Positions 27,851 to 36,180 of a stretch of DNA of 64,000 nt are shown here, piece after piece. A program made the position numbers and the translations under genes. Under the pieces are notes generated by a model. That model saw only the letters and a list, made by a program, of their open reading frames with translations. It had not been told where the DNA came from and did not search any database. The stretch is from positions 62,001 to 126,000 of the forward strand of contig DATBHW010000055.1 of NCBI GenBank assembly GCA_036557285.1, read 5' to 3'. The stretch is from Ktedonobacterales bacterium (GTDB lineage Bacteria > Chloroflexota > Ktedonobacteria > Ktedonobacterales > DATBGS01). Numbering within the stretch: the stretch's first letter is position 1; each line of letters starts with the position of its first letter.

Positions 27851-30109
27851 ATGAGGGCGAAACGTATTGCGCCGTCTGCATCGGATGTGATCCGAGATGA
27901 AGAACAGCTTACCGAGGGGTTGGAGCGCCCCGAACTGTATATTAACCGCGAACTGAGCCAGCTTGAGTTTAGCCGCCGTGTTCTGGAAGAGGCCGAAGAC
28001 CTTCGGCATCCTCTGCTGGAGCGGATCAAGTTCCTCGCCATTTTCGAGTCCACCATTGATGACTTTTTTGTGCTGCGTGTCTCCGGGTTGAAGGAGCAGC
28101 AGACATCCAAGGTGGTCAGCGATATCTCTCCCGATGGCATGACGCCTACCGCTCAGCTTGCCGCCATTCGCCAGCGGTTGATCCCCATGCTGACGGAACA
28201 GCGCCAGGTCTTGAGTGAGGTCTTGCTGCCCGCGCTGGCCGAAGCCGGTATCAAGATTCTGAACTACGAGCAGTTGGATGAAGGGCAGCGCGCCGCCGCC
28301 GCCGCTTATTTTCACCGCGAGGTCTTTCCCATCGTCACGCCGCTGGCGGTAGACCCTGGGCATCCGTTCCCGCACATCTCGAACCTCAGCCTGAATCTGG
28401 CCGTCATCTTGCGCTCTCCCCTGGGCCGCGAACGCTTCGCCCGCCTGAAAATCCCGCCGACGCTGCCGCGCTTCGTGCGTGTGCCGGACGCCGAAACGCA
28501 GCCAGAATCCGACGCCGCCCGCCCTGAAGTGCATGGCGTTTCGCTGGCGGCGCTGCCAACGCCGTTGCCTGATGGCCCGACGCCGCCCATTCCTTCCAGC
28601 CCGCCTCAGCCGGAGCGCGGGGCGTTTGTCTGGCTGGAGCAGGTGGTTGCCGCCCATCTCTCGATGCTGTTTCGCGGGATGGAGATCGTGCAGGCGTATC
28701 CGTTTCGGGTGCTGCGCGATGCCGATATTGAGATTCAGGAAGATGAAGCCTCCGACGATGCAGACTTGCTGGAGGAGGTGCAGCACGGGCTGCGCGAGCG
28801 ACGTTTTGGCGCGCCAGTGCAGCTTTGTGTGGATACCAGCATGCCGCCGCAGGTGCGCGAACTGCTGTTGGAGCATCTGGAACTCAGCGAAGAGGATGTG
28901 CTGGTCGTTGATGGCCCGCTGGGCCTGGCCGATATGATGGAACTGCTGCGCCTGGATCGCCCGGACCTGAAGGACAAGCCGCTTGTTCCGCGCATTGCTC
29001 CTGAATTGGCTGCCGGTCATGATCCCTTCGTGGCGATTGCCCAGGGCGATCTGCTGCTGCATCATCCCTACGATTCGTTTAGCTCTGTGGCGGAGTTTAT
29101 TCAAGCCGCCGCCCGTGACCCCCAGGTGTTGGCGATCAAGCAGACGCTCTATCGTGTCGGCAGCGATTCGCCGGTGGTGAGGGCGCTGCTGGACGCGATT
29201 GAACATGGTAAGCAGGTGGCGGTGCTGGTGGAGTTGAAGGCGCGCTTTGACGAAGAGAACAATATCGAGTGGGCGCGCGCTTTGGAAGAGGCGGGGGTGC
29301 ATGTCACCTATGGGCTGATTGGGCTGAAGACGCATGCCAAGGTGGCGCTGGTTGTGCGCCGCGAGCGCGATGGCTTACGCCGCTACGTGCATCTTGGCAC
29401 CGGCAATTATAACGCGACGACGGCCCGCACGTATGAAGATTTCTGCCTGCTCACCGCTGACCCCGATCTTGGCGCTGACGCCTCCGAACTCTTCAACGCG
29501 CTGACGGGCTATTCGCGCCAGCCGGACTATCGCAAGCTGCTGGTTGCGCCGCTGTCGCTGCGCCGCGAGTTGCTGGCGCGCATCGAGCGGGTGATTCAGC
29601 GTCACCGCGCGGGCGCTCCTGGCCGGTTGATCTTCAAGGTGAACGCGCTGGTGGACCCCGAAATCATTCGCGCGCTCTATGGCGCTTCGCGCGTGGGCGT
29701 GCAGGTGGATTTGATCGTGCGCGGCATCTGCTGCCTGCGGCCAGGCGTGCCAGGGGTCAGCGAGCATATTCGGGTTATCAGCCTGGTGGGGCGCTTTCTG
29801 GAGCATAGCCGTCTCTTCTATTTTGCCAATGGCAACGGCCATCGCCGCGAAGAGGAGTTGTATCTGGGCAGCGCCGATCTGATGCCGCGCAACCTGGACC
29901 GGCGCGTGGAAACGCTGTTTCCCATCGAGCAGCCACAGTTGCGCGCGGCCCTGCGCGATAAGGTGCTGCTGCACCTGCTCAAAGAGACGAGCAACGCGCG
30001 CGAATTGCAATCCGACGGGTCTTATATCCGTCGGCGTCCGGCTGAGGGCCAGCCGCCGCTGGATATGCAGATGTGGTTTGTCGCCAATCCGCTCTTTCGC
30101 GCTGAGTGA
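27851..30109 (+). CDS. ppk1: polyphosphate kinase 1
   Basis: A 752-residue enzyme that reversibly transfers the gamma phosphate of ATP to polyphosphate. The N domain (LYINRELSQLEFSRRVLEEA), the head domain and the C1/C2 phospholipase-D-like domains are present. Autophosphorylated His regions include GLKTHAKVALVVRRE and the ATP-binding HLGTGNYNATTARTYEDF; the C-terminal YLGSADLMPRNLDRRVETLF is diagnostic. Residues 215-255 carry a Pro/Ser-rich insertion (GPTPPIPSSPPQPERG) not usual in enterobacterial PPK1. The ATG at 27851 has GGGGAG 4 nt upstream; GTG 27839 is an alternative. A palindromic repeat follows the stop codon directly. Confidence 0.96.
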   Translation: MRAKRIAPSASDVIRDEEQLTEGLERPELYINRELSQLEFSRRVLEEAEDLRHPLLERIKFLAIFESTIDDFFVLRVSGLKEQQTSKVVSDISPDGMTPTAQLAAIRQRLIPMLTEQRQVLSEVLLPALAEAGIKILNYEQLDEGQRAAAAAYFHREVFPIVTPLAVDPGHPFPHISNLSLNLAVILRSPLGRERFARLKIPPTLPRFVRVPDAETQPESDAARPEVHGVSLAALPTPLPDGPTPPIPSSPPQPERGAFVWLEQVVAAHLSMLFRGMEIVQAYPFRVLRDADIEIQEDEASDDADLLEEVQHGLRERRFGAPVQLCVDTSMPPQVRELLLEHLELSEEDVLVVDGPLGLADMMELLRLDRPDLKDKPLVPRIAPELAAGHDPFVAIAQGDLLLHHPYDSFSSVAEFIQAAARDPQVLAIKQTLYRVGSDSPVVRALLDAIEHGKQVAVLVELKARFDEENNIEWARALEEAGVHVTYGLIGLKTHAKVALVVRRERDGLRRYVHLGTGNYNATTARTYEDFCLLTADPDLGADASELFNALTGYSRQPDYRKLLVAPLSLRRELLARIERVIQRHRAGAPGRLIFKVNALVDPEIIRALYGASRVGVQVDLIVRGICCLRPGVPGVSEHIRVISLVGRFLEHSRLFYFANGNGHRREEELYLGSADLMPRNLDRRVETLFPIEQPQLRAALRDKVLLHLLKETSNARELQSDGSYIRRRPAEGQPPLDMQMWFVANPLFRAE

Positions 30110-30118
30110 ACTGGCCTG

Positions 30119-30144
30119 CCGCCTGGAAGGCGGCGCTACAAGTG
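30119..30144. repeat. palindromic repeat core directly after ppk1
   Basis: CCGCCTGGAAGGCGGCGCTA starts 10 nt after the ppk1 stop codon and lies between two convergent genes. It can fold as GCCGCC/GGCGGC and may act as a terminator or 3' barrier for both. Confidence 0.75.
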
Positions 30145-30146
30145 GC

Positions 30147-31838
30147 CTAGCTGCCGCAGCTTCCGTTCGCGCGCGCCGTGTTGGCGCCGTTAAACTCGTT
30201 GCTACCCGCTGCGCCCTGGGGAGCCTTGGGAGTCAAGGTGTGAGCTGGCGCATTGGTCGCCCAGAGCAGCCCCCAGCGATAGAAGTAATGGGCATGGGTG
30301 GCATCGTCTTTGGTCTCGACGATGAGCAGCCCGTCCTCCGGGTTGAAGGTCGTTTTATTCACCGCGCCCACGCAGGTAAAGGTCAGGGTGTTGGTGGAGT
30401 TTGGCAGAATACTCATGAGCGCGTAATACAGCGCGTAATCGTTTTTGGCGGGGCCGGAAAAGTCTATCTTCACGTTGGCTGGCAGGCTGGCGGTGGGCGT
30501 GCCAAACTGCGGCGCGCCTTTGTCATCGAAGGCCAGGGGCATCTGAAGCGCGAACTGGCTGGTCGCCAACGCCTTGGGCTTATATTGGTACAACTGCGTT
30601 CCGGCGGCGTTCTTAAAGGTGATGACCGGGGTCAGCGTGAGCGCCGCTGGCTCGAAGGGCGCGGTTTTGGTGTCGCCCGATTGCGCGATCAGGCTGGCGA
30701 AGGACGTTGCGGTCAGCCCGCTCAGCGTATAACTGATGCTGATGGTGATCTTGCCGGTGGCTGTGCCGGTGGCGTTGTAGTGGTCCCCGGCGACGCCTGG
30801 GGTGGGTTGGGTTGCTGGCTTGAATTTGGCGGCCAGGGCGGTCAGTTGATCGGCGGTGGGCGCGAGCCAGGCGGTCATCGTCGCGTCGGCGCCGGGCATC
30901 TGAAGCTGGCCGGTGAAGTCGGTGAAGTTATCGGCATGGATCGTCACGTTATGAGCGCCTGGCGCGAGGGCAGGGATGGAGATGCTGGAGAAAGAGGCCG
31001 TCTGACCAGCCTGGGTGGTGTAGTCTTTGTTATCGAGCGTCACTTTGGCGCTGGGCGCGTTTACCTGAAGGGTCAGAGTCCCGCTGCCGCCCCCGATAGT
31101 GGTGGTGGAAGGGTTTTTGGGGCCGGGGAGAAAGCCAAGCAGGCGGGTCTTTGCGCCCGGTACAAAATAGATGCCCGCCCCCAGGGCGATCACCGCTGTC
31201 AGCAGTAAGAGCAAGAGGCGCACGCGCAGGGAACTGCCCGGCGCCCGGTATTTGGGGTCTGTCTCCACCACCCAGTCACCGCGCATAGTGGTGCCTTTGC
31301 GCGGTGGTGTCTGGCCGCGCCCGCCCTGGTTTGTGCGCCCGCCAGCCATTTGTTTGCCCGAAGGCGTCCGCTGCTGGCGCATGCCCCAGTCGTCGTCATC
31401 GTTCCAGCCACGCTGATTCGTGCCCCATTGGCCGCTTTGCCCGCGCCCGCCTGATCCTGGTCGCCCGGTTGGCGGCGTCAGGTTCCGGCTGGGGCGCGAG
31501 TTCCCCTGCCAGGACGATCCCTCGTCCCAGCCTCCGCTTGTGCGCCCGCGCTGATCCTGGCCGCCCAACCCGCCCGATCTGCGCCCGCCGCTGTTGAGGG
31601 GGCTAGAAGGAGGGCGCTGCATGGGACGCGATTCTCGATTATTGTTCAGGGGAGATTGGCCGACGCTCGAATTACCCGGATTGCCCATCGAGCGCCCGTT
31701 CGCCATTGGGCTGGAGGCATTTGGTGGCCGGACGCCGCCAGGGCGCTGGCCTGGCAGCGGACCAGAGTTTCCCCCACCGGGTCGCGGACGCTCGTTGCTT
31801 CCACGTTTCGGAGGGTAGAGCCACTGATCGTTTCCCAT
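30147..31838 (-). CDS. membrane protein with disordered cytoplasmic N-terminus and PEGA-like exterior
   Basis: A 563-residue protein. The first 220 residues are rich in Gly, Asn, Arg, Ser and Pro (GSNERPRPGGGNSGPLPGQR and similar), hence likely disordered. A transmembrane helix at about 228-250 (LLLLLLTAVIALGAGIYFV) leads to an extracellular part with a PEGA/carboxypeptidase-like module (TLQVNAPSAKVTLDNKDYTT). Later beta-rich segments include ATGTATGKITISISYTLSGL. The ATG at 31838 has AGGTGG 9 nt upstream; longer in-frame starts reach 31982 but cross the promoter. Function unknown; similar tripartite proteins occur at 32937 and 59126. Confidence 0.7.
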   Translation of the reverse strand: MGNDQWLYPPKRGSNERPRPGGGNSGPLPGQRPGGVRPPNASSPMANGRSMGNPGNSSVGQSPLNNNRESRPMQRPPSSPLNSGGRRSGGLGGQDQRGRTSGGWDEGSSWQGNSRPSRNLTPPTGRPGSGGRGQSGQWGTNQRGWNDDDDWGMRQQRTPSGKQMAGGRTNQGGRGQTPPRKGTTMRGDWVVETDPKYRAPGSSLRVRLLLLLLTAVIALGAGIYFVPGAKTRLLGFLPGPKNPSTTTIGGGSGTLTLQVNAPSAKVTLDNKDYTTQAGQTASFSSISIPALAPGAHNVTIHADNFTDFTGQLQMPGADATMTAWLAPTADQLTALAAKFKPATQPTPGVAGDHYNATGTATGKITISISYTLSGLTATSFASLIAQSGDTKTAPFEPAALTLTPVITFKNAAGTQLYQYKPKALATSQFALQMPLAFDDKGAPQFGTPTASLPANVKIDFSGPAKNDYALYYALMSILPNSTNTLTFTCVGAVNKTTFNPEDGLLIVETKDDATHAHYFYRWGLLWATNAPAHTLTPKAPQGAAGSNEFNGANTARANGSCGS

Positions 31839-31929
31839 AGTAGCAAGCCACCTTTCTGCCGTTATGCTCATCTTCTCGGCTGCTTGAGCAGCGAGGGGAA
31901 TCTGCTGAATCTGTATGCTGGTCTGGCTC

Positions 31930-31958
31930 AGTATACCTGTTTGTGGAAGTGGTGACAA
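31930..31958 (-). promoter_or_regulatory. promoter of the gene at 30147-31838
   Basis: TTGTCA (31958-31953) and TATACT (31935-31930) on the minus strand are 17 nt apart; each matches consensus in five of six positions. The rest of the 370-base gap (31839-32208) has no gene I can support. Confidence 0.65.
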
Positions 31959-32208
31959 CAAGTCAGGCAGAAAGATACCCAAATGGGCTATAGCTGGTGT
32001 GCGCTGCTGCCAGGAAAGAGGAAGAGAAGCAAGGCGCGCAGCCCCTCTTGTGACCAGGCAAAACGATTAATCGTATCTACCAGAGCGGGAACAGAGACGA
32101 CTGTTCCACCAGGCTTCTTCAGACGCTTTGGGGCTGATGGCGCTTCCCATGCACTAGCAGATGGAGGCGACCCCTGGCGGCGGAACTATGACAAGGAAAC
32201 ACTGAGAG

Positions 32209-32727
32209 ATGCTATCAAGCATTGATCCTCTACGAGAAGTAGATGACCAGGAAGTAGATGGCACGCAGGCGTTCTATCGCTTTTGCTACGAGCGCCTCGA
32301 TGCGTATTCGCGGGGCCACGCGGCAGAGATTATGCGGCTGGCTTCCTTCTTGATTGTCGGTGGGTTGGGGACGCTGGTAAATCTGGCCTGTGTCTGGGTC
32401 TTTTCGCGCTACACGACCCTGCCCTATGATGGGTATATTGTGCTTGCTACCGAGATCGCGCTCCTTTGTAACTTTCTGCTGAATGATCGGTTCACGTTTC
32501 ATGGGCTGGTTGATAATCAGCGCCCCTTCTGGCTGCGCTGCGTGCGTTTTCATGGCCCATCGGCCCTGGGGTTTGTGCTGACGCTGGCGATCTCTTATGT
32601 CGCCCATCACGCGCTGCGCCTGTCGCCGGTTATGGCGCAGGCCGTCGCTATTTTGATTGTGACGTTCGTCAATTTCTCGATGCACCGGCTCTGGACCTAT
32701 CGCGCGTCGGCGCAGGCTGCGCTATAA
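32209..32727 (+). CDS. GtrA-family membrane protein
   Basis: A 172-residue protein with four hydrophobic helices starting with LASFLIVGGLGTLVNLACVW, then LATEIALLCNFLLNDRFTFH, GFVLTLAISYVAHHALRL and VAILIVTFVNFSMHRLWTY. The N-x-x-W-x-F/NFLLNDRFTF and final HRLWTY motifs are typical of GtrA, proposed to help flip or transfer polyprenyl-linked sugars. No glycosyltransferase is adjacent. The first 40 residues are acidic and longer than usual. Only a weak GAGAG precedes the ATG. Confidence 0.85.
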   Translation: MLSSIDPLREVDDQEVDGTQAFYRFCYERLDAYSRGHAAEIMRLASFLIVGGLGTLVNLACVWVFSRYTTLPYDGYIVLATEIALLCNFLLNDRFTFHGLVDNQRPFWLRCVRFHGPSALGFVLTLAISYVAHHALRLSPVMAQAVAILIVTFVNFSMHRLWTYRASAQAAL

Positions 32728-32760
32728 ATCGGCGTTATTACCGGAAGCGCCGCCCCCCAC

Positions 32761-32923
32761 CGTTCGCCGCCAGGGACGGCGGCGGTACAGGCGGAGGCCG
32801 CGTGTACCGCCTGGAAGGCGGCGCTACAGGTAAAACGCTCCGCTTCACCTGGAAGGCGGCGCTACAGGTAAAACGCTCCGCTTCATCTGGAAGGCGGCGC
32901 TACAAGTAAAACGCTCCGCTTCA
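32761..32923. repeat. palindromic repeats with three 38-bp tandem units
   Basis: A core at 32765-32789 (GCCGCCAGGGACGGCGGC) is followed by three tandem units of 38-bp period starting at 32811, 32849 and 32887. Each is CTGGAAGGCGGCGCTACA plus GGTAAAACGCTCCGCTTCA, with two or three substitutions among them. The array ends 14 nt from the stop codon of the minus-strand gene at 32937. Confidence 0.9.
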
Positions 32924-32936
32924 TGCGGATGTGATG

Positions 32937-34457
32937 TTAGTTGAGCGTGCCGGTAAAAGTGCCGGAGTCGGCGTCAACGGTGATCGGGCCGCTGTCTGCC
33001 GTCTCCTGGCAGGTGGTGAGGGTGAAGCTGTCCTCGCTAAACGTGCCGCTGATGGTATTTGCATCCGTGAAGTCGCCGGTCAGCGCCTGCTTTTTATGAG
33101 GGCTGATGGGGCATTTCGGCCCACCGTTGAAGTCAAATTCGTCGGTGACAGTCGTTTCGATGTAGGTAAGGTGGCCGCCGACAAAAGCCCCTGAACACTG
33201 GTTGGTTGAAACCTCCACGTACTCAAACTTGTTCCCGTCGGCAAAGGTGAGCGTACCCGGTTCTCTGAGGGTGGTCTGGCTGTCATCGCGGCTCTGGCAG
33301 ACCGTACCGCCGGTGTCATCTTTGCCGGTGATAATCAGCGTTTCCGTGACAGTCCCCAGCGCGCGGCTTGTAATAGTGATTTTGAGGCTGAAGGAGGCGC
33401 TGTTGGTGGGCGAGCCATGCGGGCCAGGGGTCTTGTTGCAACCCTGGCAGACGACCTGGATCGGGGAACCGGCCTGAGTTACATAGCCCGCCGCGTCTTT
33501 GGCCGTAATGGTATGCGCTCCCAACGGCCATTCTTTGGTGACTTTCAGGTCGGTTGTTACGTTCCCATTGCTATCGCTCTGAACGGCCTGTGTGCCTGGC
33601 GCTTGCTGTCCATCCAGCAGGAAGGTGATGCTGGAACTGCCGGAAAACTTCTGGCCGGTGACGTGGAAGGCGGTGTCGGCAGCGCCAGCCGGGGTGGAGG
33701 AACCGGCATTGTAATTGCTGGTGATGGTGATGACTGGCTTGGGGCGGGTCAGCAGATAAGCTGCTGTGCCGCCGCCGACCAGCACGATCAGGATGACCAG
33801 CGCGATGAGCGCGATCTTCAGCCCATTGCCTTTTTGCTGAGTGGGCTGCATCTGCGGCATGACTGGCGGGGCGGAAATGCCGCCCGGCAAGCCACCCGGC
33901 GGCTGGCTGCCAGGAAGCGTAGGCGGGGGGCCAAACCCACTCTGCGGCTGGCTGCCAGGAAACGTAGGCGGGAGGCTAAACCCACTCTGCGGCTGGCTGC
34001 CGGGGTAGACGGGCGCGGAGCCGAAGCCCCCTTGTGGTTGGCTGCCAGGATAGGTAGGGGGTGGTGGGTAGCCCTGCTGCGGTGGCTGGCTGCCAGGGTA
34101 GGCGGGGGGTGGGGGATAGAGCGGGCTTTGGATGGTGGGCGCACTGTTCATCGTTCCTGAGCCGCCATAGACGGTAGGCTGCTGGCTGCCGTAGTTTCCC
34201 GCTCCGCCAGGGCTGCCGGGGCTTCCATAGGGATCAGCCGAGGGGAGTGTGCTATAGGAGCCGCCGGACGATGGCGAGCCAGGCGGCGGCGGATAAGCGG
34301 GATGAGAGCCAGGAGGTGGTGGATAAGCAGGGTTGGAGCCGGGAGCCGCCCCTTGCGCGCCAGTCAGGGCAAGCCCGCAATTTGCGCACGCCGCTGCGCC
34401 GGGGGGTACAGGGTACTGACAGCGCGGGCAGCGCCGGTCAGATGGATATGCCGACAT
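32937..34457 (-). CDS. zinc-ribbon, proline-rich single-pass membrane protein
   Basis: A 506-residue protein. An N-terminal zinc ribbon (CPRCQYPVPPGAAACANCG) is followed by about 190 residues of Pro/Gly/Tyr/Ser-rich sequence with repeated YPGSQPQ and YPPPPGS units. A transmembrane helix at about 215-237 (LKIALIALVILIVLVGGGTA) leads to an extracellular beta-rich part with a CQGC pair and several further Cys. AAGGAGG lies 5 nt before the ATG at 34457. This zinc-ribbon plus low-complexity plus helix plus exterior layout recurs in Chloroflexota and Actinobacteria without known function. Confidence 0.75.
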   Translation of the reverse strand: MSAYPSDRRCPRCQYPVPPGAAACANCGLALTGAQGAAPGSNPAYPPPPGSHPAYPPPPGSPSSGGSYSTLPSADPYGSPGSPGGAGNYGSQQPTVYGGSGTMNSAPTIQSPLYPPPPAYPGSQPPQQGYPPPPTYPGSQPQGGFGSAPVYPGSQPQSGFSLPPTFPGSQPQSGFGPPPTLPGSQPPGGLPGGISAPPVMPQMQPTQQKGNGLKIALIALVILIVLVGGGTAAYLLTRPKPVITITSNYNAGSSTPAGAADTAFHVTGQKFSGSSSITFLLDGQQAPGTQAVQSDSNGNVTTDLKVTKEWPLGAHTITAKDAAGYVTQAGSPIQVVCQGCNKTPGPHGSPTNSASFSLKITITSRALGTVTETLIITGKDDTGGTVCQSRDDSQTTLREPGTLTFADGNKFEYVEVSTNQCSGAFVGGHLTYIETTVTDEFDFNGGPKCPISPHKKQALTGDFTDANTISGTFSEDSFTLTTCQETADSGPITVDADSGTFTGTLN

Positions 34458-35070
34458 GTATCCTCCTTTGAGGTATATCACGCTCTTTATCCACCCTGGC
34501 CCGGCTGGATATTGGTCCGTGGGCGGAAATAAGCCTGCACGAATGCCCCTCAAGGATAGCATACTGTGGCGAGCCGGGCAAGGGGAAAACGCGCCCGCTG
34601 CCTGGGCGTTTGTAGTACTTTGGTCCTAAGATGCTGGAAGTATCCCCAGGCGTCTGGAGCGCCCGCTTTTGTGGCAGGGTAGGGAGTGGGGCCATGCTCG
34701 CCAGAAACCCGTCACGCGCACGGATGAGCCGCCCCAGGATGAGCGGCGCGCAGGGCGGCGCGTCGTTGTGGATACGCTCCGCGCTTGCAAGCGAGAGGTT
34801 TCCTGGGTCATGGCTGTCGGCGCGGGCCGACAGGCCAGGCGGGCTTGCGCCTGCCTGCCTCTGGCGCTATAATCACTTCTCAGAGGGCCGCTGCGTATGA
34901 AGCGAGCAGCGCCCCTATATGATATTGTTACAACTACTAGGAAGTGAAAGAGAGAAGGCATAGGGGTGTGTGCAGCGTCCAGACTATAAGGTATAACGCC
35001 GCTCACGCGCCCAGGCACACACGATAGACAGTAGCCCCCACACAGATGTGGTGGGAGTGGAGGAACAGAT
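34458..35070. other. 613-base gap with a candidate promoter and long leader
   Basis: No ORF here is convincing on either strand. A promoter-like TTGCGC-17-TATAAT lies at 34845-34873, so the transcript of the gene at 35071 would have a leader of about 190 nt. That leader contains CCCACACAGATGTGGTGGG-like self-complementarity just before the gene. The part from 34600 to 34840 is GC-rich and unassigned. Confidence 0.5.
34845..34873 (+). promoter_or_regulatory. candidate promoter of the gene at 35071
   Basis: TTGCGC, a 17-nt spacer and a perfect TATAAT. The -35 matches only the first three bases. Confidence 0.45.
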
Positions 35071-36057
35071 ATGCCCAGGCGAAGCGCATCAAGAGCAGCG
35101 CAAGCTGCGCCACAAAGCACCGGACGCCGCATACTAGGTTTTTTGCTTGGATTAATCAACCCGCTGCATGATCCAAGCCTGACTGTGGCCCTGATCCTTA
35201 CCTTCATTGAGGAAATTGGCTCCTCTGACCCTCTCTTGCGGGTAGGGTTGATGCTGCTCCTCAACTGGGTGGCGGTCAAGGCGGTGGTCTGGGTGGTGGT
35301 CAACTTTGCCTTTGCCGCCGCGTTTCTGCTGCGCAAAGGCTGGTGGGCCTTGCACAACCCGAAGCTGGCCTGGCGAGTGCTGGACGCGCTGGGGACCGAA
35401 GATATTATTGTCGGGCCGATTCGTGAATTGCTGGGCCAGGAAGGCAGCATGGCCCTGAGCGAGAATGGCGTGATGGGCGCGCTGCCCGCGCTGGGCGGCC
35501 TTACCGGCGGGATACCCAGGCTCGCCCGGCCATCCATGTATGACGATCAACCCCCCAGCTATGACAGCCAATACCAGGATGATCGCTCCGCCGAAGAACT
35601 GAACCATATGCACGAGATACTCGCTACGTATGCGCGGCTGGTGGCTGATTGGTCGGCTGCCGCTGATGAGAAATGGCGCACGATCAGCGATAGCCAGCTT
35701 GGATGGAAGCCGCTGCGGGGCCGCTGGAGCAGTTGGGATGAGATTTACGTGGAGACCTTTGCGACGCATACGTCCGACCCCATTGCGGCGCACGCTGCGC
35801 AGGCGGCGGCTGAGGGTACCAGCCGCCGATTTGAGAACGCGCGTGACCGAGGCTCAGCCGCCTCCGCAGTGGTATGCTTCTTGCGTGACCTCGACACGCT
35901 GCGCCAGAGCCTGCTTATGCTCGATCTTCCTGAAGATGTGCAGCAGGTCAACAACTTTGCGAATAGTGGCATGTTCCCGGCTGCCGGTCGCGGCAATACC
36001 GCTGCTCGCACGCCGCTCATTCGTAAACCAGCGCAGATGTTCGTAGACGCTGAGTAG
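35071..36057 (+). CDS. membrane protein with helical C-terminal domain, unknown function
   Basis: A 328-residue protein. After a basic start (MPRRSASRAAQAAPQSTGRR) come two or three hydrophobic segments (GFLLGLINPLHDPSLTVALI; LNWVAVKAVVWVVVNFAFAA; about 25-95). A soluble, mostly helical region from about residue 170 contains a run around LNHMHEILATYARLVADWSA. GGAGG lies 7 nt before the ATG. No family recognised. A strong terminator follows, so it is monocistronic. Confidence 0.7.
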   Translation: MPRRSASRAAQAAPQSTGRRILGFLLGLINPLHDPSLTVALILTFIEEIGSSDPLLRVGLMLLLNWVAVKAVVWVVVNFAFAAAFLLRKGWWALHNPKLAWRVLDALGTEDIIVGPIRELLGQEGSMALSENGVMGALPALGGLTGGIPRLARPSMYDDQPPSYDSQYQDDRSAEELNHMHEILATYARLVADWSAAADEKWRTISDSQLGWKPLRGRWSSWDEIYVETFATHTSDPIAAHAAQAAAEGTSRRFENARDRGSAASAVVCFLRDLDTLRQSLLMLDLPEDVQQVNNFANSGMFPAAGRGNTAARTPLIRKPAQMFVDAE

Positions 36058-36071
36058 GCTTCGATTTTCTT

Positions 36072-36107
36072 GCAAGGCCGCCTCAGGTCTGAGGCGGCCT
36101 TGCTTGT
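36072..36107 (+). terminator. rho-independent terminator
   Basis: GCAAGGCCGCCTCAG (36072-36086) pairs with CTGAGGCGGCCTTGC (36089-36103), then TTGTT. The stem is perfect over 15 bp, with the innermost pairs likely open. Confidence 0.8.
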
Positions 36108-36180
36108 TGCCCAATGATCTGCTCAATTTCAGCTCATTATGCCAATCAATGATCCCTGCCGATCCGGTTAAGGAGTAACA

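Noticed and set aside
27767-29335. 522-residue minus-strand ORF
   Set aside because: It is the antisense shadow of ppk1, which has full family signatures.
31983-32225. 80-residue plus-strand ORF before the GtrA gene
   Set aside because: No ribosome site and no similarity pattern; it overlaps the GtrA start in another frame.
32811-32923. Possible CRISPR array
   Set aside because: The 38-bp units are directly adjacent with no variable spacers, so this is a simple tandem repeat.
34626-35537. 303-residue minus-strand ORF upstream of and overlapping the gene at 35071
   Set aside because: Most of it is antisense to the 35071 gene and the part in the gap has Arg/Ser-rich composition typical of high-GC non-coding frames.
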